From positions 310,001 to 374,000 of the forward strand of contig NZ_JFKE01000002.1 in the NCBI RefSeq assembly GCF_000647975.1: a DNA stretch of 64,000 bases. Reading direction: 5' to 3'. A model generated the notes under the pieces. The model saw nothing but the letters and a program-made list of their open reading frames with translations. It did no database searches and was not told the origin of the DNA. Source of the DNA: Actibacterium mucosum KCTC 23349. GTDB taxonomy: Bacteria > Pseudomonadota > Alphaproteobacteria > Rhodobacterales > Rhodobacteraceae. Within the stretch, counting starts at the first letter, position 1, and the number at the start of each line of letters is the position of its first letter. Shown here piece after piece: positions 35,554 to 45,529 of this stretch. Position numbers and translations under genes: made by a program.

Positions 35554-37365
35554 ATGGCCATAGCAGCAGACGGGGCGATGTCGCCCGTGACGGCCTTTGC
35601 GCTGATCGGTGCATTGGGCGTGGGGGCGCAATGGTTGGCATGGCGGCTGCGGCTGCCGGCGATTGTGCTGATGCTGGCCGCGGGCCTGATGGTGGGGCCG
35701 GTTCTGGGCATACTGGACCCGACGCGCGACATTGGCAGCTTGATGGGGCCGATGATCTCGGTCGCGGTGGCGATCATCCTGTTCGAGGGCGGTATCACGC
35801 TGAACTTCCACGCCCTTGGCGGCGCGGCCAAAGGTGTGCGGCGGCTGGTGATCGTCGGCGCGCCGCTGGGCTGGCTGTTATCGACCCTGGCGCTGCGATA
35901 CGTGGCGGGGCTGGATTGGGGCAGCGCGGCGGTTTTTGGCGGCATCATGATCGTCACGGGCCCCACCGTGATTGCGCCGCTGCTGCGGCAGGCCCGCATG
36001 CAGCGCCGCCCGGCGGCGTTGCTGCAATGGGAGGCCATCGTGAACGACCCCGTCGGCGCGTTGGCGGCGGTGCTGGCGTTTCAGGTGGTTGTGGTGCTGC
36101 AAACCGGGCAGGGGCTGGCGGCCAATGGCGGCGCCTTCGTGATCGGGCTGGTCTTTGCGGCACTGGTCGGGGTCGCCTGCGGCTGGGGCACGGCACAGGC
36201 GTTTCGCCGGGCGCTGGTGCCGGAATACATGAAGGTTCCGGTGCTGTTCGTGGTGCTGTTGGCCTGTTTTGCCGCTTCGGACGCGGTGCTGCATGAAAGC
36301 GGGTTGCTGGCCGTGACGCTGATGGGGCTGTGGATCGCCAATGCCGATCTGCCCAGCTATGTCGAACTGCGCCGGTTCAAGGAACACGCGACGATCCTGC
36401 TGGTGTCGGGCGTGTTCATCCTGCTGGCCGCCGCGATGCAGCCCGAAACGCTGGCACTGCTGGACTGGCGGGCGCTGGCCTTTGTGGTCGTGGTGATCGT
36501 CGCGGTGCGGCCGCTGACGGTGCTGATCTCGCTATTGGGCACCGACCTGCCCTGGGCCGAGCGCTTGCTGGTCGCCTTCACCGGCCCGCGTGGCGTGGTT
36601 TTGGTGGCGGTGGCGGGGCTGTTTGGGGAACGTCTGGTCAGTCTTGGCGTGGAAGACGCCGCCCGGATCGGACCGTTGGCGTTTGCCCTGGTGGCGGGCA
36701 CGGTGGTGCTGCACGGCTTCACGCTCACACCCATGGCGCGCGCGCTTGGCGTGGCCAGCCGCGAGATCCCCGGCGTGCTGCTGGTGGGCGGCTCGAAATG
36801 GGCCGCCGCGTTCGGCGAGGCTTTGCAAAGCGCCGAAGTGCCGGTGCTGGTGCTGGATGGCAATCACGCCCGCCTGCGGAGCGCGCGCGAGGCCGGGGTG
36901 CCGGTCTTTTACGGCGATATCCTGTCCGAGGCCGCCGAACACGGGGTCGAGATCATGTCCTATGGCAAGGTCATCGCCGCCACGGATAATGACGCTTACA
37001 ACACGCTTGTCGCCACCGACCTGGCGCCCGAGTTTGGCCGCGACAACGTGTTTCAGCTGCAACGGGTCAAACAGGAAAGCGCACGCCACGCCATGCCCGC
37101 CACGCTGGGCGGGCGCGCCTTGGGGCAGGGGCAAAGCTATTTCGAGCTGAACCTGCTGATTTCCGAAGGCTGGGCCATGAAGGTCACGCGCCTGTCCGAG
37201 GAATTCACCGCCGAGGATTGGGCGGCTATGAATCCACGCGCCATTTTGCTGGCGCGCTTGCAACCAAATGGTGATCTGCGTTTGCATGCCGAGGGCAAAA
37301 CGCTGGAGGCTGGCCCCGACACGCGTCTTGTTGCAATGGTGCCACCGGAAAACGCTGTTTCTTGA
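35554..37365 (+). CDS. Cation/proton antiporter (CPA type) with C-terminal RCK/TrkA-N domain
   Basis: 603 residues. Residues 1-400 contain about 12 membrane helices with CPA-type motifs (LPAIVLMLAAGLMVGP; IILFEGGITLNF; GTGP-like MIVTGPTVIAPLLR; WEAIVNDPVGALAA, whose NDP resembles the cation-site Asp of NhaP/KefB-type proteins; FTGPRGVVLVAVAGLF). From 405 an RCK-type Rossmann fold begins (GVLLVGGSKWAAAFGEALQ...VLVLDGN). Likely a Na+/H+ or K+/H+ antiporter gated by a nucleotide. Starts 36 bases after the sulfotransferase gene and may be co-transcribed. Confidence 0.88.
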   Translation: MAIAADGAMSPVTAFALIGALGVGAQWLAWRLRLPAIVLMLAAGLMVGPVLGILDPTRDIGSLMGPMISVAVAIILFEGGITLNFHALGGAAKGVRRLVIVGAPLGWLLSTLALRYVAGLDWGSAAVFGGIMIVTGPTVIAPLLRQARMQRRPAALLQWEAIVNDPVGALAAVLAFQVVVVLQTGQGLAANGGAFVIGLVFAALVGVACGWGTAQAFRRALVPEYMKVPVLFVVLLACFAASDAVLHESGLLAVTLMGLWIANADLPSYVELRRFKEHATILLVSGVFILLAAAMQPETLALLDWRALAFVVVVIVAVRPLTVLISLLGTDLPWAERLLVAFTGPRGVVLVAVAGLFGERLVSLGVEDAARIGPLAFALVAGTVVLHGFTLTPMARALGVASREIPGVLLVGGSKWAAAFGEALQSAEVPVLVLDGNHARLRSAREAGVPVFYGDILSEAAEHGVEIMSYGKVIAATDNDAYNTLVATDLAPEFGRDNVFQLQRVKQESARHAMPATLGGRALGQGQSYFELNLLISEGWAMKVTRLSEEFTAEDWAAMNPRAILLARLQPNGDLRLHAEGKTLEAGPDTRLVAMVPPENAVS

Positions 37366-37431
37366 ACGCAGGCTCTTGTCATTTCAGATGGTTAGGGCAA
37401 GATTGTCCTACAAGTTTCGGAGGTTCAGCCA

Positions 37432-37728
37432 ATGCAATGGGTCGTCATATTTTCCGACACGTCCGAGATGGTCGCCGCCCGCAAGGAGAAAGACCGGATC
37501 GACGCGCATTTGTCCTTTGTCCGCACCCATCCGCAGATCAGCGGATCGGGAGCGCTGACCAAGCGCGGCAAGGGCGCGTTCTGCGGCGGGATGTGGATTG
37601 TCGATGCCGAAACCGTCGAAGAGGTCGAACGCATCATCGAACGTGATCCCCTTTACGATCCGCGCTATCGCAGCGCCGATATCTACAGCTGGGGCCGTAT
37701 GGTGCCCGAACAGAAAGTTGGCCGCTAG
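37432..37728 (+). CDS. YciI-family protein
   Basis: 98 residues, one YCII-related ferredoxin-like domain: MQWVVIFSDTSEMVAARKEK, HLSFVRTHPQISGSGALT and MWIVDAETVEEVERIIERDPL, with the typical Asp-Pro-Leu near the end. The family has possible lyase or hydrolase activity that is not established; the conserved His may be functional. It lies upstream of argS with 69 bases between. RBS CGGAGGTTCAGCCA precedes the ATG. Confidence 0.88.
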   Translation: MQWVVIFSDTSEMVAARKEKDRIDAHLSFVRTHPQISGSGALTKRGKGAFCGGMWIVDAETVEEVERIIERDPLYDPRYRSADIYSWGRMVPEQKVGR

Positions 37729-37797
37729 ACCAAGGGCACGTTGACCCCGCGTGCACGCGTGGTAAACCGCCGGGCAAGTTTGCAAGGATTGCCCGCT

Positions 37798-39543
37798 ATG
37801 AACCTGTTTGCTGATATTCGCGTTCTCGTCATCGACGCCCTGACTGCGCTGGCTGCCGAGGGCGTTTTGCCCGACGGGCTGGATACGCGCAACGTCGCGG
37901 TAGAGCCGCCGCGCGATGCGGCGCACGGCGACATGGCAACCAACGCGGCCATGGTTCTGGCCAAGCCCGCAAAGATGAAACCGCGCGATATTGCCGATGC
38001 GCTGGCGGTCAAGCTTGCCGCCGATCCGCGCGTTGAAACCGCCGAAGTCGCCGGACCGGGCTTTCTGAACCTGCGGCTGGCGCCCGGCGTCTGGCAGGCG
38101 CTGGTGGGCACCGTGCTGTCGCAAGGGTCCGCCTATGGCCGCTCGGTCATGGGGGCGGGGCAGAAGGTGAATGTCGAATATGTCTCGGCCAACCCCACCG
38201 GCCCGCTGCATGTCGGCCACACTCGCGGCGCCGTCTTTGGCGACGCGTTGGCCAGCTTGCTGGATTACGCTGGCTATGACGTCACGCGCGAATATTACAT
38301 CAACGATGGCGGCGCACAGGTCGACGTTCTGGCGCGGTCCGTCTATCTACGCTACCTCGAGGCGCATGGCCAGGAGGTCGCGTTCGAGGACGGCACCTAT
38401 CCCGGCGACTACCTGATCGCGGTCGGCGAGGCGCTGAAAGACAAGGTCGGCGACGCCTATCTGGACAAGGGTGAACAGTTCTGGCTGGCCGATATCCGCG
38501 AATTTGCCACCGCCGCCATGATGGACCTGATCCGCGAGGATCTGGCCGTTCTGGGCGTGACGATGGACCATTTCTTCAGCGAGAAATCGCTTTATGGCAC
38601 CGGTCAAATCGAGGCCGCGCTGGCCAGCCTCGACGCCAAGGGGCTGATCTACGAAGGCGTGCTGGAACCGCCCAAGGGCAAGCTGCCCGAGGATTGGGAG
38701 CCGCGCGAACAAACGCTGTTCCGGTCCACCGATCATGGTGACGATGTGGACCGTCCGGTGAAGAAATCCGATGGCAACTGGACCTATTTCGCCCCGGATA
38801 TCGCCTATCATTTTGATAAGATTTCCAGGGGCTTCGACCACCTTATTAACGTGTTCGGGGCGGATCATGGCGGCTATGTCAAACGGATGAAAGCGGCGGT
38901 TGCGGCGCTGAGTGATGACAAGGTGTCGCTGGATATCAAACTGACGCAGCTGGTGAAACTGTTCAAAGACGGCGCACCGTTCAAGATGTCGAAACGCGCC
39001 GGCACCTTTGTGACCCTGCGCGATGTCGTGGATCAGGTAGGCCCCGGTGTGACCCGGTTCCACATGCTGACCCGCAAAAACGATGCGCCGCTGGATTTTG
39101 ACTTCGACAAGGTGTTGGAGCAATCCAAGGACAACCCGGTTTACTATGTGCAATACGCCCATGCCCGCGTGGCCTCGGTGCTGCGCAAGGCGGCCGAGGC
39201 AGGCATCGTGGTGGATGACGCTACGCTGGCGGCTGCCGATCACGCCAAGCTGGACCACAAGGCCGAACTTGCGGTGCTGCAAAAACTGGGCGAATGGCCG
39301 CGCCTGGTCGAGATCGCCGCCCGCACGAACGAGCCGCACCGGATCGCGTTTTACCTGTATGAGCTCGCCTCGGACCTGCACAGCCTTTACTATCAGGGCA
39401 ACGACAACCCCGCGCTGCGCTTTCTGCAAGACACGGATGCCGCCACCAGCCAAGCGAAAATTGCCCTCGCGCGGTCCGTGGCCGTTGTTATTTCTGCCGG
39501 TCTTGGTATTCTTGGGGTGACTCCGCTGGACGAGATGCGCTGA
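37798..39543 (+). CDS. argS: Arginyl-tRNA synthetase
   Basis: 581 residues, normal class I ArgRS. Charges tRNA-Arg. N-terminal additional domain, then the HIGH motif [16 protein letters not shown] (about 131-146), the central catalytic region (YINDGGAQ), KMSK-type motif [11 protein letters not shown], and the anticodon-binding helical domain to the end ([11 protein letters not shown]). Start at 37798 ([11 protein letters not shown]) is the usual beginning; the open frame extends 19 codons further. The next gene follows after 91 bases. Confidence 0.96.
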   Translation: MNLFADIRVLVIDALTALAAEGVLPDGLDTRNVAVEPPRDAAHGDMATNAAMVLAKPAKMKPRDIADALAVKLAADPRVETAEVAGPGFLNLRLAPGVWQALVGTVLSQGSAYGRSVMGAGQKVNVEYVSANPTGPLHVGHTRGAVFGDALASLLDYAGYDVTREYYINDGGAQVDVLARSVYLRYLEAHGQEVAFEDGTYPGDYLIAVGEALKDKVGDAYLDKGEQFWLADIREFATAAMMDLIREDLAVLGVTMDHFFSEKSLYGTGQIEAALASLDAKGLIYEGVLEPPKGKLPEDWEPREQTLFRSTDHGDDVDRPVKKSDGNWTYFAPDIAYHFDKISRGFDHLINVFGADHGGYVKRMKAAVAALSDDKVSLDIKLTQLVKLFKDGAPFKMSKRAGTFVTLRDVVDQVGPGVTRFHMLTRKNDAPLDFDFDKVLEQSKDNPVYYVQYAHARVASVLRKAAEAGIVVDDATLAAADHAKLDHKAELAVLQKLGEWPRLVEIAARTNEPHRIAFYLYELASDLHSLYYQGNDNPALRFLQDTDAATSQAKIALARSVAVVISAGLGILGVTPLDEMR

Positions 39544-39634
39544 TCCAACAGCCGCCGCCAGCCGGGTGACGAGGCAGGCAAGCGATTGTGGGCGGCGGGC
39601 ATCGGCCCTTGCGCCCCAGCGGCAGTGAGGCAGT

Positions 39635-40552
39635 ATGGCGGGCTACGACGAGATTTCCGAAGAATTTGCGGACGCAGGTCCGGTCAATCAGGCGTGGATG
39701 GCATGGGCAGGCGCGGCGACGTCGGTCGCGCTGCTGATCGGGCTGGGATACTGGGGGTACGAGCTGACGATGCGCGACGTATCCGGTGTGCCGATTGTCC
39801 GGGCACAGGACGGCCCGGCGCGGATCGCGCCCGAGGACCCTGGCGGCTCACGCATGGTGCATCAGGGGCTGGCCGTGAACAACGTCGCCGCCGTCGGAAC
39901 CGCTGCCGATCCGGCCAACCGGCTGTTGCTGGCACCGCGCCCCGTCGATTTGCAACCGGATGACGAGGCCGGGCTGGAAACCGCCACTGCCGCGCCCGTG
40001 ACCGAAGAACAAACAGCAGATCAGCAGGTTGCCGCCGCCGACCCGATTGTTGCGCCTGCGCCCATTGATACCGATCAGCCGGCGGCGACACCCGCAGTGC
40101 CGCTGGCTACGCCCGTTGTGGCATCCGCACCGGCCCCCACCACCACCGCGATTCCCGCCAGCGTACCGGGCCTGCGCAAATCGCTGCGCCCCCAACCACG
40201 CCCCAAGGTCGACCTGGTGGCCCGTGCCGCCGCCGCTGCTGCGGCCAGCGCTCTTTCGGTACCGGCGATCAACAGCTCGGTCGAGGTGGCCTCGGTCGCC
40301 GCAGGCTCGAACCTTGTGCAGCTGGGCGCCTTTGACAGCCCCGAGGTGGCCCGGGCCGAGTGGGACCGCCTGTCGCAGCGGTTCGACAGCCTTCTGGCTG
40401 ACAAGAAACGCCTTGTGCAAACCGCCGTGCGCGGGGGGCGGACATTCTATCGCCTGCGTGCGGTCGGCTTCAGCGACATTTCCGCCGCCCGCCGGTTCTG
40501 TGCGGCCTTAACCGCGGAAAAAGCGCTCTGCGTGCCGGTTGTTGCCAGATGA
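39635..40552 (+). CDS. SPOR-domain membrane protein
   Basis: 305 residues. Short cytoplasmic N-terminus, one membrane span (about 20-42, WMAWAGAATSVALLIGLGYWG), a long Ala/Pro/Thr-rich linker (about 85-200), and a C-terminal SPOR domain (about 225-305: NLVQLGAFDSPEVARAEWDRL, FYRLRAVGFSDISAARRFCA). SPOR domains bind denuded septal peptidoglycan, so it probably localises to the division site. It overlaps nagZ by 4 bases, matching a cell-wall theme. Confidence 0.88.
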   Translation: MAGYDEISEEFADAGPVNQAWMAWAGAATSVALLIGLGYWGYELTMRDVSGVPIVRAQDGPARIAPEDPGGSRMVHQGLAVNNVAAVGTAADPANRLLLAPRPVDLQPDDEAGLETATAAPVTEEQTADQQVAAADPIVAPAPIDTDQPAATPAVPLATPVVASAPAPTTTAIPASVPGLRKSLRPQPRPKVDLVARAAAAAAASALSVPAINSSVEVASVAAGSNLVQLGAFDSPEVARAEWDRLSQRFDSLLADKKRLVQTAVRGGRTFYRLRAVGFSDISAARRFCAALTAEKALCVPVVAR

Positions 40553-41541
40553 CCGGGCAGGGCGCGTTCATATCCGGATGCGCCGGCCCGGTTCTGGGGG
40601 CGGATGAGGCCGCGTTCTTTCGCGAGGCGGACCCTTGGGGGTTCATCCTGTTCGCGCGCAACCTCGAAACACCGGATCAAATCCGAAAGTTGACGGCGGA
40701 TCTGCGCGACGCGGTGGGCCGGGACGCCCCGATCCTGATCGATCAGGAAGGCGGGCGCGTGCAGCGTCTGCGCGGCGGGCCGTGGACCGAATGGGTGCCA
40801 CCGCTGGACCAGATAATGGCCGCAGGGCCAAACGCCGCACAGCTGATGCGCCTGCGCTACCGCGTGATTGCGGCGGAACTGCGCGCGCTTGGCATCGATG
40901 TGAATTGTGCGCCCTGTGCCGATGTGGCCCGCGATGACACGCATCCGATCCTGCGCAATCGATGCTATGGCACCGAGGCCGCGCAGGTGGTGGCCATGGG
41001 CCGCGCGGTGGCCGATGGTTTGTTGGATGGCGGCGTGTTGCCGGTGCTAAAGCACATCCCCGGACATGGGGCGGCGACGGTGGACAGCCATTTGGAACTG
41101 CCGGTGGCAAACCTGGATAACGACACGCTGCAGGCGCATGATTTCGCTGCGTTTTCCGGGTTGGCGGACCTGCCAATGGCGATGACCGCGCACGTCGTTT
41201 TCCCGGCGATTGATGCCGGGGCTCCGGCCACGACGTCCCGTGCCGTGATCCGGGTGATCCGCGATCAGATCGGCTTTGCCGGCCTTTTGATGTCGGACGA
41301 TATCTCGATGCAGGCGTTGAGCGGTCCGATTGCCGAACGGTCGCGTGCGGCGTTGGCAGCGGGTTGTGATCTGATCCTGCATTGCAATGGCGATATGGCC
41401 GAGATGCAGGCGGTGGCGTCCGCGGCGGGACGCTTGTCGGACCTTGCGGTCCTTCGCGCTGATGCGGCATTGCGTGGCCGTGGCGGCGCGGCCGAAGACC
41501 CTGCCGCTTTGCAGGCCGAATGGGCACGGTTGGTGGCATGA
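40549..41541 (+). CDS. nagZ: Beta-N-acetylhexosaminidase
   Basis: 330 residues, glycoside hydrolase family 3. Removes GlcNAc from GlcNAc-anhydroMurNAc-peptides in peptidoglycan recycling; anmK at 18023 acts on the next product. Motifs: GPVLGADEAAFFREADPWGFILF, LIDQEGGRVQRL, VLKHIPGHGAATVDSHLELP (the catalytic His/Asp loop) and LMSDDISMQAL (the nucleophile Asp). Starts inside the SPOR gene (ATGA) and ends inside scpA (ATGA). Confidence 0.95.
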   Translation: MTGQGAFISGCAGPVLGADEAAFFREADPWGFILFARNLETPDQIRKLTADLRDAVGRDAPILIDQEGGRVQRLRGGPWTEWVPPLDQIMAAGPNAAQLMRLRYRVIAAELRALGIDVNCAPCADVARDDTHPILRNRCYGTEAAQVVAMGRAVADGLLDGGVLPVLKHIPGHGAATVDSHLELPVANLDNDTLQAHDFAAFSGLADLPMAMTAHVVFPAIDAGAPATTSRAVIRVIRDQIGFAGLLMSDDISMQALSGPIAERSRAALAAGCDLILHCNGDMAEMQAVASAAGRLSDLAVLRADAALRGRGGAAEDPAALQAEWARLVA

Positions 41542-42329
41542 GCGGCGAGGCAGCAAACCAGGATTGGGTCGAACAGGATGTCGAGGCGCGCCGTGCCGCC
41601 GAGGCCCTGATCGTCGATGTCGAGGGCTATGAAGGCCCCCTGGATCTGCTGCTGACCATGTCACGCACGCAGAAAGTGGATTTGCGGCAAATCTCGATCC
41701 TGCAACTGGCGCAGCAATACCTGGCTTTCGTAGAGCAGGCCAAGGCGCTGCGGCTGGAACTGGCGGCCGATTATCTGGTGATGGCGGCTTGGCTCGCCTT
41801 TCTGAAATCCCGGCTGTTATTGCCGCCCGAACCGGGCGACGAGGGCCCCACCGGTGAAGAGCTGGCCGCGCATCTGGCGTTTCAGCTGGAGCGTCTGCAG
41901 GCCATGCGCGATGCCGCCGCGCGCCTGATGGCCCGTGACCAACTGGGCCGCGACTTTTTCGTCCGTGGCGTGCCCGAGGACGTGACGCGCGTGCGCAGCG
42001 TGCAATACACGGCGACCTTGCTGGACCTGATGCAGGGCTATGCCCGTATTCGCACGCGGGACGAGTTTCGCCCCTTTGTCATGGATCGCGACAAGGTCTT
42101 TACGATGGAAGAGGCGCTGGACCGCATGCGCAACCTGATCGGCTTTGCAGGGGAATGGACCGATCTTGCCAGCTATATGCCCGACGGCTGGGGCGACGAC
42201 CCTGTGCGCCGGCGTTCGGCCACTGCGGCGCATTTTGCGGCCTCTCTGGAACTGGCCAAGGCGGGCACGGTCGAGATCCGGCAATCCGACACCTTTGCCC
42301 CGATCCAAATTCGCAAGAAAGACGAATAA
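41538..42329 (+). CDS. scpA: Segregation and condensation protein A
   Basis: 263 residues. The kleisin subunit of the SMC-ScpAB complex that organises chromosomes. Hallmark N-terminal segment VEGYEGPLDLLLTMSRTQKVDL, then QQYLAFVEQAKALRLELAADYLVMAAWLAFLKSRLLLP. I set the start at the ATG at 41538, which overlaps the nagZ stop by 4 bases. scpB follows immediately. The smc gene is not in the window. Confidence 0.95.
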   Translation: MSGEAANQDWVEQDVEARRAAEALIVDVEGYEGPLDLLLTMSRTQKVDLRQISILQLAQQYLAFVEQAKALRLELAADYLVMAAWLAFLKSRLLLPPEPGDEGPTGEELAAHLAFQLERLQAMRDAAARLMARDQLGRDFFVRGVPEDVTRVRSVQYTATLLDLMQGYARIRTRDEFRPFVMDRDKVFTMEEALDRMRNLIGFAGEWTDLASYMPDGWGDDPVRRRSATAAHFAASLELAKAGTVEIRQSDTFAPIQIRKKDE

Positions 42330-42968
42330 ATGGCTGAAGAACAAGAAGAAAGCCTGTTCGAGGCGCCCCCCCTGGCCGAGCAGGAACGCATGGTCGAGGC
42401 GGTGCTGTTTGCCAGCGCCGAACCGGTGCGCGTTGCCGATCTGAACGCGCGTATGCCGCACGGGGCCGATGCCGAGGCCGCCCTGACCCTGCTGCAGAAA
42501 CGCTATGACGGGCGCGGGGTGCGCGTGGTCAAGGTTGGCGATGCCTGGGCCATCCGCACCGCGCCCGATCTGGGCTTTCTGATGAAGAAGGAAACGGTCG
42601 AAACGCGTAAACTTTCACGCGCAGCGATCGAAACTTTGGCAATCATTGCCTATCACCAGCCCGTAACGCGGGCCGAGATCGAAGAGATACGTGGTGTCTC
42701 GGTAAGCCGTGGTACCATTGACCAATTGCTCGAGATGGATTGGATCCGCCTTGGACGCCGCCGCATGACACCGGGCCGCCCGGTGACATTCGTGGTAACG
42801 CAAGGTTTTCTTGACCATTTCGGGCTAGAGAATGCGCGCGATCTGCCGGGACTCAAAGAGTTGCGCGCTGCGGGGCTGTTGGAGAACCGCCCCCGCCCCG
42901 GCCAATTGTCCGAAACAGAGACGGGCGATGAAGACGAAGACCAAAGCGATATGTTCGAAGACAGCTGA
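42330..42968 (+). CDS. scpB: Segregation and condensation protein B
   Basis: 212 residues. Winged-helix dimer that binds ScpA in the SMC complex. Motifs: MVEAVLFASAEPVRVADL, LSRAAIETLAIIAYHQPVTRAEIEEIRGVSV and LLEMDWIRLGRRRMTPGRPVTF, all typical. The C-terminal tail is acidic (TETGDEDEDQSDMFEDS). Its ATG directly follows the scpA stop codon. The next gene begins 11 bases after its stop. Confidence 0.95.
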   Translation: MAEEQEESLFEAPPLAEQERMVEAVLFASAEPVRVADLNARMPHGADAEAALTLLQKRYDGRGVRVVKVGDAWAIRTAPDLGFLMKKETVETRKLSRAAIETLAIIAYHQPVTRAEIEEIRGVSVSRGTIDQLLEMDWIRLGRRRMTPGRPVTFVVTQGFLDHFGLENARDLPGLKELRAAGLLENRPRPGQLSETETGDEDEDQSDMFEDS

Positions 42969-42979
42969 GGAGCAGCAAG

Positions 42980-43279
42980 ATGAACATGAACCGATTGATA
43001 AATATGGTAATCAACCGCCTGATCGGACGCGCCGTGTCACGTGGCGTTGATGCAGGTATCAACCAGGTGTCGAAGACGATGCAACGCGCCCCCGCGCCAG
43101 CACCGGAACCGACCCCGGCCACCATTGTTGAACCGGCGCAGGAACCGGCCAAAATGGTGGAAGACAACGCGAATGAAAAAGAGAAACTGTCGCCCGAAGA
43201 GCTGCAGAAACTGCGCGAAGCCCGCCGGGCCCGTCGTGCACGCCGCGCAGCGCGGGAAGAGGCCGCAGGCAACGCCTAA
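42980..43279 (+). CDS. Small basic/charged protein downstream of scpB, function unknown
   Basis: 99 residues: an N-terminal amphipathic stretch (MNMNRLINMVINRLIGRAVS), a Pro/Glu/Ala-rich middle and a strongly charged C-terminal helix (PEELQKLREARRARRARRAAR). GAGGAGCAGCAAG precedes the ATG. I recall similar short proteins next to scpB in related genomes, but no function is known. The basic tail could bind nucleic acid or membrane. It ends the argS-scpB gene string; a hairpin follows 2 bases after the stop. Confidence 0.7.
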   Translation: MNMNRLINMVINRLIGRAVSRGVDAGINQVSKTMQRAPAPAPEPTPATIVEPAQEPAKMVEDNANEKEKLSPEELQKLREARRARRARRAAREEAAGNA

Positions 43280-43281
43280 CT

Positions 43282-43317
43282 GGCCCCGAACTCGGGCTTG
43301 GGCCTCTCGTCGGGGCC
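43282..43317 (+). terminator. Long-loop hairpin after the scpB operon
   Basis: GGCCCCGA (43282-43289) and TCGGGGCC (43310-43317) form a perfect 8-bp stem around a 20-base loop that can fold further. No T-run follows. In the 184-base gap between convergent genes this is the only clear terminator-like structure. Confidence 0.45.
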
Positions 43318-43463
43318 CCGCCCGGTTTGACTGGCCGGTCCTGATCCTGGTGGTCCGGCACGTTTCTACGCAAGGTTATTGCAGCCGATTCCGGTGGATA
43401 TACCGCCGCGCATCCGCTGCCTTTCGGCGATTCAACCATCAGTTTGGCGCTGCGTTTCCGCTC

Positions 43464-44549
43464 TTAGCTTCGAAAATGTTTGCTCAGCTTCAGGCCCTGG
43501 CCTTGATAGTTTGACGCGATATCGGCGCCGTAAAGCGTAGCGGGGCGTTCGGCCATGCGCTCATAGACCAGCCGCCCAACCCCTTGCCCGTGCTCCAGAA
43601 CAAATGGCGCTTCGTGACAGCGCACCTCCAGCACGCCGCGCGCACCGGCGCCACCGGCAGCGGCATGGCCGAAGCCGGGGTCGAAGAAGCCGGCGTAATG
43701 CACCCGGAACTCGCCCACCATCGCCAGATAGGGCGCCATTTCGGCGGCGTAATCGGGTGGGATATGCACCGCTTCGCGGCTGACCAGAATATAAAACGCG
43801 CCGGGGTCCAGGATGATATGACCATCGCTGCTGTGGATGGGTTCCCAATAATCGGCGGGGTCGTAATGGCCGATCAGGTCCAGATCGATCACCCCGGTAT
43901 GAGGCTTGGCGCGGAACCCAACAAGGTCGGTCCCCTCGGGCCGCAGGTCGACCGAAAAGCCCAACCCGTCGCTGATCACCGCCGGGCCGCCAGCCACCAG
44001 CGTATCGGTGGCGTGCAGATCGGCCAAAGTGGCGTCGTCCAGAACCGATTGGCCGCGGCGAAACCGGATCTGGTTCAGCCGCATGCCGGGGCGCACCAGA
44101 ACGCTGAACGAGCGGGGGCAGATCTCGGCATAAAGCGGGCCTGAATATCCGGCGGGAATGCGGTCAAACTCGACCCCGCCATCGGTGATGGTGCGGGTCA
44201 ACAGGTCCAGCCGCCCCGTGGAGCTTTTGGCGTTGGCCACCGCAGTCAGGTCGGCGGGCAGGGCCAGCGCCTCCATCAACGGCACCACGTAGACACAGCC
44301 TTTTTCCAGAACCGCGCCGCCCGACAGGTCGATGCGGTGCATCTCGAACTCGGTCAGGCGGTCGGCGACGCTGCGGCCTTCGCCGGCCAGGAAACTGGCG
44401 CGCACGCGATAGGCGGTGGTGCCCAGCCGCAGGTCCAGCGAGGCCGGTTGCACCTGTTCCGACGTAATGGCGGGTTGCCCGGTCAGCTGGCCAAAAGCGA
44501 TCATGTCTTCGATGGATTGGGCGGGCAGGATCCCGGTGCCGGTGGTCAT
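43464..44549 (-). CDS. dcd: 2'-Deoxycytidine 5'-triphosphate deaminase, double-length form
   Basis: 361 residues, about twice the usual 190 of Dcd; two dUTPase-fold halves in one chain. Converts dCTP to dUTP for thymidylate synthesis. Motifs: GILPAQSIEDMIAFGQ, VQPASLDLRLGTTAYRV, AVANAKSSTGRLDLLTRTI (substrate site) in the N-terminal half and SREAVHIPPDYAAEMAP, HYAGFFDPGFGH, LEVRCHEAPFVLEHGQ in the C-terminal half. I prefer the ATG at 44549, which has GGAGG 6 bases upstream; another ATG at 44555 abuts the GGAGG and is less likely. Confidence 0.9.
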   Translation of the reverse strand: MTTGTGILPAQSIEDMIAFGQLTGQPAITSEQVQPASLDLRLGTTAYRVRASFLAGEGRSVADRLTEFEMHRIDLSGGAVLEKGCVYVVPLMEALALPADLTAVANAKSSTGRLDLLTRTITDGGVEFDRIPAGYSGPLYAEICPRSFSVLVRPGMRLNQIRFRRGQSVLDDATLADLHATDTLVAGGPAVISDGLGFSVDLRPEGTDLVGFRAKPHTGVIDLDLIGHYDPADYWEPIHSSDGHIILDPGAFYILVSREAVHIPPDYAAEMAPYLAMVGEFRVHYAGFFDPGFGHAAAGGAGARGVLEVRCHEAPFVLEHGQGVGRLVYERMAERPATLYGADIASNYQGQGLKLSKHFRS

Positions 44550-44610
44550 GCGCATCCTCCAGATACACCAAACCGCCCGACGCCAATCGGCGACCGGACG
44601 GTTTTGTTAA

Positions 44611-44687
44611 TGGTCGGGCTAGCAGGACTCGAACCTGCGACCTTCCGTCCCCCAGACGGACGCGCTACCAGGCTGCGCCATAGCCCG
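44611..44687 (-). tRNA. tRNA-Pro (anticodon GGG)
   Basis: Folds as a full cloverleaf on the minus strand: acceptor CGGGCTA/TAGCCCG, D-arm with GCGCAGCCTGGTAGCGC, anticodon stem TCCGT/ACGGA with loop CTGGGGG (anticodon GGG for CCC/CCU codons), T-arm with GGTTCGAGTCC, discriminator A and encoded CCA. 77 bases. Confidence 0.95.
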
Positions 44688-44753
44688 ACGTGGCGTGTGT
44701 CATAGCATGTCTGCGCGCGGGGGCAAGGCAGAATCGGTGGAAAAATGCGGGGC

Positions 44754-45521
44754 TTACGCATTCGGATCGAAACGTGTCCGGATCTCGATCAGGCGGGCCT
44801 GGGCCTCGGCGAAGGGGGCGGCGTCAACGCTGCCCGGCTGGACCCGCCGAAGCGCCGTCAACAAGGGCAGAGCCTCGGTCGCGGCGTCGTCATCGGCGGG
44901 ATCGTCGGCCGGCAGATCGTCACCCAGAGCGGCAGGGGCGGCGGCCTCTGCCGGTTCGGGTTCGGGCACCGGCTCCGCGTCTGCATCTTCGGCCATTGGC
45001 GTGGCGGCGACCGGTTCAGGCGCGACCTCGGGCTCTTCTTCCGGCGCGGGGGGCGCTTCTGCTGCCGGCTTCGTCGGAGGTGGGCCAAAGTCCAGCTCAG
45101 GCGCATCCGGGTCGCCATGCAGCGGCACGACATTGTCCGCTTCCACGGGGTCTTCCACATTCTCGGCCATCGGGGCTTCGGGCGCTTCGGTTGTCACGTC
45201 GTCGTCATTCTCTGCGGTCACGGTGCCATCCAGCACCTCGTCTTCATCCAGCGGATGGGACAGGCCCATCACCTCTTTAACCCCATGTTCGCGCAGGTAT
45301 TTCTGAACCCCGCGAATGGTCATGCCATCCTCGTGCAGCAGCTTTTTCAACCCACCCAGCAGTAACATGTCATTGGGACGGTAATAGCGCCGGCCGCCGG
45401 CGCGTTTCACCGGCTTCACCTGCGTGAACCGGCTTTCCCAGAATCGCAGGACATGTGCGGGTGTGTCCAGCCATTCGGCCACCTCGCTGATGGTCCGGAA
45501 TGCGTCTGGGGATTTTCGCAT
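44754..45521 (-). CDS. MerR-family regulator with long acidic tail
   Basis: 255 residues. The N-terminal 75 residues form a MerR winged helix ([56 protein letters not shown]). Residues about 90-215 are a low-complexity Glu/Asp/Ala/Pro tail, and a short helix ([16 protein letters not shown]) ends the protein. No cysteine-type metal site is seen. The start is 8 bases after the ihfA stop, so it is in the ihfA operon. The target is unknown; this position behind ihfA is familiar from related genomes. Confidence 0.85.
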   Translation of the reverse strand: MRKSPDAFRTISEVAEWLDTPAHVLRFWESRFTQVKPVKRAGGRRYYRPNDMLLLGGLKKLLHEDGMTIRGVQKYLREHGVKEVMGLSHPLDEDEVLDGTVTAENDDDVTTEAPEAPMAENVEDPVEADNVVPLHGDPDAPELDFGPPPTKPAAEAPPAPEEEPEVAPEPVAATPMAEDADAEPVPEPEPAEAAAPAALGDDLPADDPADDDAATEALPLLTALRRVQPGSVDAAPFAEAQARLIEIRTRFDPNA

Positions 45522-45529
45522 GATGCGGC

